NCBI RefSeq assembly: GCF_020379485.1
Contig: NC_063448.1
Location: 45,269,218 to 45,333,217, forward strand
Origin: Brassica napus
Lineage: Eukaryota > Streptophyta > Magnoliopsida > Brassicales > Brassicaceae
Reading direction: 5' to 3'
Length of the DNA stretch: 64,000 nucleotides
This document shows positions 56,979 to 64,000 of this stretch, piece after piece. Below the pieces are notes generated by a model that made no database searches, was not told where the DNA came from, and worked only from the letters and a program-made list of their open reading frames with translations. The position numbers and the translations under genes are program-made. How positions within the stretch are numbered: the stretch's first letter is position 1; each line of letters opens with the position of its first letter.

Positions 56979-59250
56979 AAATAACTTTATATAGTAAGCA
57001 AAGATTCCTCCACATTTCTTGATATAGCTCAAAAAACATGCATATTTACATTTAACACCTCTTAAGAGTTTAGAAGAAAAAAAAATTTAATCTACAACTC
57101 TTTTAGATTTAAATGAATAAAAAGCAATTTCGAAAATTATCATAATTTTCTTCAAAAAATGTATTTCAATCTTAGAAATTCACATTTTACATAAAACTAT
57201 TTTCATAGTTCTCTCAAGTTGATTAATAAATCCAACTTTTATGTTTTGGTATCCAAAAACATATTTTGCTTTTTAGCAAATATACATATCAATACAAGAT
57301 ATTCTTTGTGCCATCAAAACAGTCATTTTATATGGTTATTCTCAACCATATTGACTTTAGAAACTACAATTTACATGTTAGTTTCAGTCATATTGGTCTG
57401 AAAATTCTCATTGTTTTTGTATGGTTAATCTTTTTATAACTTGCATTTAAGCATTGATGAAATATAAATGTTTTGACCATTATCAACAACATCATATTCC
57501 TAATTGCACATGATTCATATGTGGCAGACCTCTCCCAAACTTAAGTTGGGGCGTCGACTCACAAATCCAATTTCCATTCAAACAACATGATCCCTTAAGA
57601 ACCAAAGTGTTGTTTATAACATTTGTTTATTTCACCATATATAAAACTTCAATATTTTTCTTCTTTCATGGTTATTCCAAAAAGAAAAAACTGAAACCAG
57701 AAATCAAAACGTTAGACATTATTGATTATTAAACCAAACAAGTCAATGCATTAAAATTAAATGGACAAATAACGTTTTATTCTAATCATAGTTATGAGAT
57801 AGAATATTTTTAATACTAAAAGCTCATGCAATCTTTTACAAACGTTAGAATGATCGTGAGAAATCAAGTCTAATATTTTAATCCTGTTATTCAAATATGA
57901 CAACAAGGCAATTCAACCTTTGACAAATAACACAAAGCAATGAACTTTGATGCAGTTAACGACAAAGGAAAATAACAAAGATGCAGTAATCCAAAATTGA
58001 CTAAAGCGAATCAGATAGCGATATCAAAACGAAAGAATTAAGCTATCAAAGAAGAGCTAATATAATCAATAGCTAATATTGTCTAATATCAATATGAATA
58101 AAGCTATAGCTGATAAACTCTGCAAGTCACAAGCGAGAGCCACAAGAATGCAGAAAAAATATTTTCGGAGAAAGAAAAAATATCTCAACAGTTCCAGCAA
58201 AATAAAACGTAAGCACATATATTGAAACTTTCACGTTAACACAGAGAATCATAGTAGCCGATCCAATCAAGCACCTTTTTACCAAAAAGAATCGATCAAC
58301 CTGCTCTTAAAAAAACTTTTACAATAAGCAGTCCGGTTAGTGCAAAGCAATAAACGGGTATTTTGAGTTAAGATTATATTAGGACCGTATTCTGTAAACT
58401 ACGGAGAACTAAATATTAGAAAGAATAAAAATGATAAGATTATACTAAAGATTAAGAAAAGGATGATACAACTGCAGATACGAGATATTATCTCTTTCTT
58501 TAACTCAAAATACGTCCCGTAGTGCGACGGTTTGATAACGTAATGAGTCTCAAGATACAACTGCAAAAATCTTCTGATTTGCGTCACTCTATCAGAAGCC
58601 TGGCGAAACTAGTTTTGTGTATACTCTCAGACTCAAAAGAAAATCAAAGAGAAAGATAAAAAAAAGAAATATGGAGGATCGTATGTTTTCTGTGTCTCCG
58701 AATAAGTTAACACAAGTGCTCCTTTTATAACTTCAAAAAAGATGAACACGTTATGTCATTTATGGAGTCACTAACGTCATAATCCTAGCAATAAAGGAAA
58801 TTTGATTTCCATGAGTAAAGATTCTAGACGTTAGCAAATTTAAGTCATAATGTTGTATTGACCAAATCAAAACCAACAATATACTTAATTGAGTTTATAT
58901 TTTATATTTAACCAAATATCAAAATATTTTATGAATAAGATTTAAAATAGATTAATTGACATTAAGTCTAATTAACTTATTAAATCTAAATTCAAACCCC
59001 ACATATCCAAATTGAAATATTTGTTATATTTTATATTTAACCAAATATATATCTTTATAAACTTTTCATGCCATTCACTTTGGACCTCCATTTCTCATTC
59101 AAAACAACTCCGATTTTGACTAACAAATACACTAACTCATAGTATTCATGATGATGATTACATCGTGTCCAAATTTCGGTTCTTCCGACAGACATCTCCG
59201 TCGAAAAACCCATCAGAAAAATGGTCTACACCACTTTGTCAAAAACGAGT
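56979..59250 (-). repeat. Long terminal repeat of a coding-free retroelement (left copy)
   Basis: Nearly identical (small scattered differences) to 60129-62171. Read on the minus strand it starts TGTTGGAACTCGTTTTTGAC at 59250 and is preceded by the purine tract CATGTGGGGGAT, which fits a 3' LTR in minus orientation. It is about 2.27 kb long. It contains TATA and A-rich stretches but no coding sequence. Confidence 0.7.
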
Positions 59251-60128
59251 TCCAACAATCCCCCACATGAATAGAAATGACTCTATACACATGACTCAAG
59301 AAAAAAAGAAGGACTTTTGAGAGTATGAGCGAAAAATCCACTGCATGATGAGTTGGTAGCAATTTTTCAGCCTTGAACCAGTCATTGTTAATAGCTATCG
59401 GATTTACTCGAACGGGGGGTGGCCATGATGTCTTGAACCCCCCGGACTTTGGTGTAAACCGAGACAATAGCTATAACACAGCTTCATTCTCTCACAAAAC
59501 TAAGTTCTCTATTGTGTTCATTTTGGCCGTGAACATTCTTGGTAATCATGAGTGAACTTGGAGAATATAACATTTCCTTCATTCTCCTAGAAACGCCCCC
59601 ATTTCACAGTCACAAGGTGATTTGCCATTAGTTTTGTTTAGAGGAGTATCATGTACTACTCCATTCATATCTCAAAACAATGGACACAAATCATTAAAAA
59701 CTAATGCTTATCCTATGTTCCTTACATGTAGCACTGTTTAATCATCCTAGGAACTGAGTATAGACCGAAGTCTTACAGTGCTTTGGGCAGATTTAGTTTG
59801 ACTTAGTTGTCTCTTTGAACCTATTTCTTGGGATCTCCAGTCAGTTAGGTAGAATTACCGCCAAACCTCATCTTAATTCACAGGCTAACCCATTCCTCTT
59901 GATGATATACAATATGATCTCATGACACACCTTTAATAAAAGAATCATAGGTTGTCATCACAATGAACATAATCTTTTGAGATTAGTCGAGATCAATTGT
60001 CTAATGATTTTTGTCATCTTTTTCCAATTAACCATTTTTCACAAAACTCAATGTATAACACTTTTTTTTTTTTGAAAAAAATCATGTTGTGATAACTATC
60101 ATGCACTATATTCATTTGTCCTCTTGCC
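59251..60128 (-). mobile_element. Internal region of a coding-free LTR element (LARD/TRIM-like)
   Basis: About 880 bases between the two repeats, without gag or pol. It contains a G/C patch GAACGGGGGGTGGCC at 59411. At the right edge the minus strand reads TGGCAAGAGGACAAATG, a candidate primer site, not a standard tRNA-Met one. It must rely on proteins from another element. Confidence 0.6.
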
Positions 60129-62171
60129 AATAACTTTATATGGTAAGCAAAGATTCCTCCACATTTTTTGATATAGCTCAAAAAACATGCATATTTACAT
60201 TTAACACCTCTTAAGAGTTTAGAAGAAAAAAAATTTTAATCTACAACTCTTTTAGATTTAAATGAATAAAAAGCAATTTCGAAAATTATCATAATTTTCT
60301 TTAAAAAATGTATTTCAATTTTAGAAATTCACATTTTACATAAAACTATTTTCATAGTTCTCTCAAGTTGATTAATAAATCCAACTTTTATGTTTTGGTA
60401 TCCAAAAACATATTTTGCTTTTTTAGCAAATATACATATCAATACAAGATATTCTTTGTGCCATCAAAACAGTCATTTTATATGGTTATTCTCAACCATA
60501 TTGACTTTAGAAACTACAATTTACATGTTAGTTTCAGTCATATTGGTCTGAAAATTCTCATTGTTTTTGTATGGTCAATCTTTTTATAACTTGCATTTAA
60601 GCATTGATGAAATATAAATGTTTTGACCATTATCAACAACATCATATTCCTAATGGCAAATGATTCATATGTGGCAGACTTCTCTCAAACTTAAGTTGGG
60701 GCGTCGACTCACAAATCCAATTTCCATTCAAACAACATGATCCCTTAAGAACCAAAGTGTTGTTTATAACATTTGTTTATTTCACCATACATAAAACTTC
60801 AATATTTTTCTTCTTTCATGGTTATTCCAAAAAGAAAAAACTGAAACCAGAAATCAAACGTTAGACATTATTGATTATTAAACCAAACAAGTCAATGCAT
60901 TAAAATCAAATGGACAAATAACGTTTTATTCTAATCATAGTTATGAGCTAGAATATTTTTAATACTAAAAGCTCATGCAATCTTTTACAAACGTTAGAAT
61001 GATCGTGAGGAATCAAGTCTAATATTTTAATCCTGTTATTCAAATATGACAACAAGGCAATTCAACCTTTGACAAATAACACAAAGCAATGAACTTTGAT
61101 GCAGTTAACGACAAAGGTAAATAACAAAGATGCAGTAATCCAAAGTTGACTAAAGCGAATCAGATAGCGATATCAAAACGAAAGAATTAGGCTATCAAAG
61201 AAGAGCTAATATAATCTATAGCTAATATAGTCTAATATGAATAAAGCTATAGCTGATAAACTCTGCAAGTCACAAGCGAGAGGAGAATGCAGAAAAAATA
61301 TTTTCGGAGAAAGAAAAAATATCTCAACAGTTCCAGCAAAATAAAACGTAAGCACATATATTGAAACTTTCACGTTAACACAGAGAATCATAGGAGCCGA
61401 TCCAATCAAGCACCTTTTTACCAAAAAGAATCGATCAACCTGCTCTTAAAAAAACTTTTACAATAAACAGTCTGGTTAGTGCAAAGCAATAAACGGGTAT
61501 TTTGAGTTAAGACTGATAGGACCCTATTATGTAAACTACGGAGAACTGAATATTGCAAAGAATAAAAATGATAAGACTATACCAAAGATTAAGAAAAGGA
61601 TGATACAACTGCAGAGGCGAGATATTATCTCTTTCCTTAACTCAAAATACGTTCCGTAGTGCGACGGTTTGATAACGTAATGAGTCCCAAGATACAACTG
61701 CAAAAATCTTCTGACTTGCGTCACTCTATCAGAAGCCTGACGAAACTAGTTTTGTGTATATTCTCAGACTCAAAAGAAAATCAAATATAAAGATAAAAAA
61801 GGAAATATGGAGGATTGTATGTTTTCTGTGTCTCCGAATAAGTTAACACAAGTGCTCCTTTTATAATTTCAAAAAAGATGAACACGTTATGTCGTTTATG
61901 GAGTCACTAACGTCATAATCCTAGCAATAAAGGAAATTTGATTTCCATGAGTAAAGATTCTAGACGTTTGCAAATTTAAGTCATAATGTTGTATTGACCA
62001 AATCAAAACCAACAATATACTTAATTGAGTTTATATTTTATATTTAGCCAAATATCAAAATATTTTATGAATAAGATTTAAAATAGATTAATTGACATTA
62101 AGTCTAATTAACTTATTAAATCTAAATTCAAACCTCACATATCCAAAGTGAAATATTTGTTATATTTTATA
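60129..62171 (-). repeat. Long terminal repeat, right copy, cut by a Helitron
   Basis: Aligns with 56979-59034 throughout with few differences, including small indels. Homology stops exactly at 62171, where a Helitron end begins. The missing 215 bases are not in the window. Confidence 0.8.
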
Positions 62172-64000
62172 CTAGTGGTTTTCCGGCGCTAGGCGCCGGG
62201 CTTTTATAATATTATTTATTAATTGTTCTTATACAACATTTTAAATATATAGTTGATTGTTAATATACATTTTATTATAGATATATAAATTTAGATTTTC
62301 CACCTTAGAAAATAAGATATTTATCAAAAGTACGTAGATATAATATATTTCACTTTCTACATCATTGGTCCCAAAAATTATTGTAAAGAAAGTGAATTTT
62401 AACTTATGCATAAATTAATTAACCATTTATAGAATAATATTTATAACCTTTTGTCTGAATTTATGTTACTTTGTCTGAATATTATGTTCATTTGACCCAA
62501 AAAAAAGATATGTTCTTACATTTTGAAAGGGATTACATATTGATAATGGATAGTCACATCTCATCAACTCACAATGATCTTAAGTAAAAAGTGAGCTTGT
62601 TTTCGTAAACTAAATCTCTAATTAAAGAAAAACCAAGCAAATATTTTTAATCAAAATATAATAACATACATAAGGGATCGAATATATTTCAATAAAGGAT
62701 GCCTTAAAGGTTAAAAGCGATAAAAAATATGTAGCATATTTTACTGATTCAGTTTGGGAAGAAACACCACAAAACATGCATAAGTGATCTAGTATATTCA
62801 AATATCAACAAATGGACACTTCCGAATTCTGACAAAAAAATGTGAAGCATATACTTTGCTTTATCCATTTGAAACATTTTTTTTGAAATCGTACACTTTT
62901 TCTATATATATAGCATATTAAAATCTTGGATGCTGATTGTAGTCATGAAAGGAATCTTAATTTTTCTAATTCCCTACATGTCTGTTGCTTTTTTGGTGTT
63001 AATGTTGATACTATGAAGAATGATTTGTTTCTTGTGGCTAATTCCCTACATGTCTGTTGTAGTCCTAATTTTGTTATTTGTTATATTTTATCACCTTCCT
63101 ATGTTGTGTCCAAAAAAAAAAAAAATCACCTTTCCTATGTAGGTTAGTTTTTAGGAATATAGTAATGCTCACTTTGCTTACTTGTGAGTATATGTGGTTA
63201 ATCGTTGTTTCTTTGTGTAGGTGTGAAGAGGCTGCGTGATGTGTTGTCGTTGGCTGTTGAGAATTGACTTATATCTGTAATCCGATAAATTTGTTGTAAA
63301 GCTCCGTTTTAAGGATAGGCCTGACCGGCCGTTTATTCCCTGGGAGGAACGTTATTAGCGACGATTGTAAATATGTTGGAGGCATCAATGTAGTGGTCAT
63401 GTCACTATGTGAGAGTCTGGTGATATGTGTGAATTCTGTTTGTGTGCTTTTTTCACTTGCTCACATATGTTCTCGTATAGTTTATTTAGCATTTGGAGCG
63501 ACGTTGAGTAGATTTTATTTAGAAGCGAATCCTCACCTTAAGAGGGATGTCTCGTTAGGTTGCGTCTCGTTAGGTTGCTAGACTGATGATAAGATAATCA
63601 GTGGGGCTTGATTATACTTGATCTGAGCTTCTCCCTGTACTTGTGAATATTTATCAACTAATGTATGTTGCAGGTGGTTTCATTGCATTTTGGGCTCCAC
63701 AAATTGTTTGAAACTTATAGATAGCATGAGGGGAATAATCAATGTCCTAAAAGAAACTTTGAGTCATTAGTACATCCAAGCATTTGGCAGGTGGGAGGAA
63801 CTTACGAGAGTTGGTTCTTACGTACTGAGGCTGTAGGTTGTTGAATACTCGTTGTAGACAATATTAGCCACACCCTTTTGTGTCCGCTTTACCTTCTATC
63901 TCTTGACAAATTTTGTTTGTTTCTGTCTGGATGTTGCACATGAAGAGGCTAGTAACGTTGTCTTTCAGTCAAATGTGAACATTGTAGGACTTTTGGTTGT
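62172..64000 (-). mobile_element. Helitron in minus orientation, 3' end at 62172, running off the window
   Basis: Read on the minus strand the sequence ends with a hairpin of 7-bp arms (CCGGCGC and GCGCCGG at 62183-62199), then AAAACCA, CTAG and a host T. This is a textbook Helitron 3' terminus. The rest of the interrupted LTR does not reappear before 64000, so the Helitron is probably longer than 1.8 kb. Confidence 0.7.
62926..63740 (+). other. Gene-like but unidentified sequence inside the Helitron
   Basis: Less AT-rich than its surroundings, with intron-like GT/AG contexts (TTGCAG at 63669-63674) and a doubled phrase CTAATTCCCTACATGTCTGT (62968 and 63040). Its open frames (for example 63393-63581) show no domain I know. 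It could be captured host sequence or untranslated sequence. Confidence 0.35.

Noticed and set aside
57219..57401. Small repeated open frame present in both LTR copies (also 60368-60589)
   Set aside because: The two copies diverge by a frameshift after about 20 codons, so the frame is not maintained.

Overview
This is plant nuclear DNA, almost certainly from a Brassica or close Brassicaceae relative. It is AT-rich, with GT-AG introns, dense TATA-type promoters and nested transposable elements (TEs). Its genes read like close relatives of Arabidopsis chromosome 3 genes. Four gene relics lie in the order PLAC8/PCR, SLOW GREEN 1-like TPR protein, BRUTUS and MYB4R1. From memory (no search was run) their Arabidopsis counterparts lie near At3g18450-70, At3g18420, At3g18290 and At3g18100. 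That would make the left third a decayed collinear remnant of one ancestral block.

Layout, left third (1-25.6 kb). A four-exon PCR gene (419-2903) has a complete Helitron in its last intron. A plastid TPR gene (3390-4349) is cut by one in-frame TAG. A 1.6-kb Harbinger-like element (4394-5998, TSD TAA) carries five exons of a lysosomal cystine transporter gene. A 1.2-kb fold-back Mutator-like element (6813-8026) has a 9-bp TSD. A BRUTUS pseudogene (8921-12428) has lost its zinc-finger core and contains locally templated filler DNA. A small two-repeat MYB gene (complement 12753-13551) converges on it. Next come a MITE (15574-16621), a broken MYB4R1 fragment, a CACTA transposase with a long intact first exon (complement 17639-20749) and a broken hAT transposase (complement 21638-24323).

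Middle (25.7-50 kb). About 5.3 kb (25.7-31.1 kb) is filled with degenerate repeats of a CGGCTGA(G/C/T)TTAT motif and has no recognisable protein. A nest of retroelements follows. A LINE (36.2-49.0 kb) was split by a Tat-type Gypsy element (37238-48231). The Gypsy protease region was then split by a solo Athila-type LTR (41721-43189, TSD AAAGC), and its 5' LTR holds another LTR in reverse. Removing the insertions rejoins the reading frames exactly, so the order of events can be read from the sequence. The Gypsy element keeps gag and protease but shows no reverse transcriptase or integrase, and it carries a long antisense gene near its 3' LTR.

Right part (50-64 kb). An intact F-box gene (50736-51986) is followed by two exons of a mitochondrial succinate dehydrogenase flavoprotein gene on the minus strand, then a 2.7-kb non-autonomous CACTA element (53573-56282, TSD AGG) built of palindromes. 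After it come a second partial copy of the F-box 3' end and a coding-free LTR pair (about 57.0-62.2 kb). The last is interrupted by a reversed Helitron that runs to the window edge.

Likely functional genes are few: the PCR gene, the small MYB gene, the F-box gene and possibly the CACTA transposase. Everything else is transposon, relic or unannotated AT-rich sequence. No rRNA, tRNA or CRISPR array was seen.
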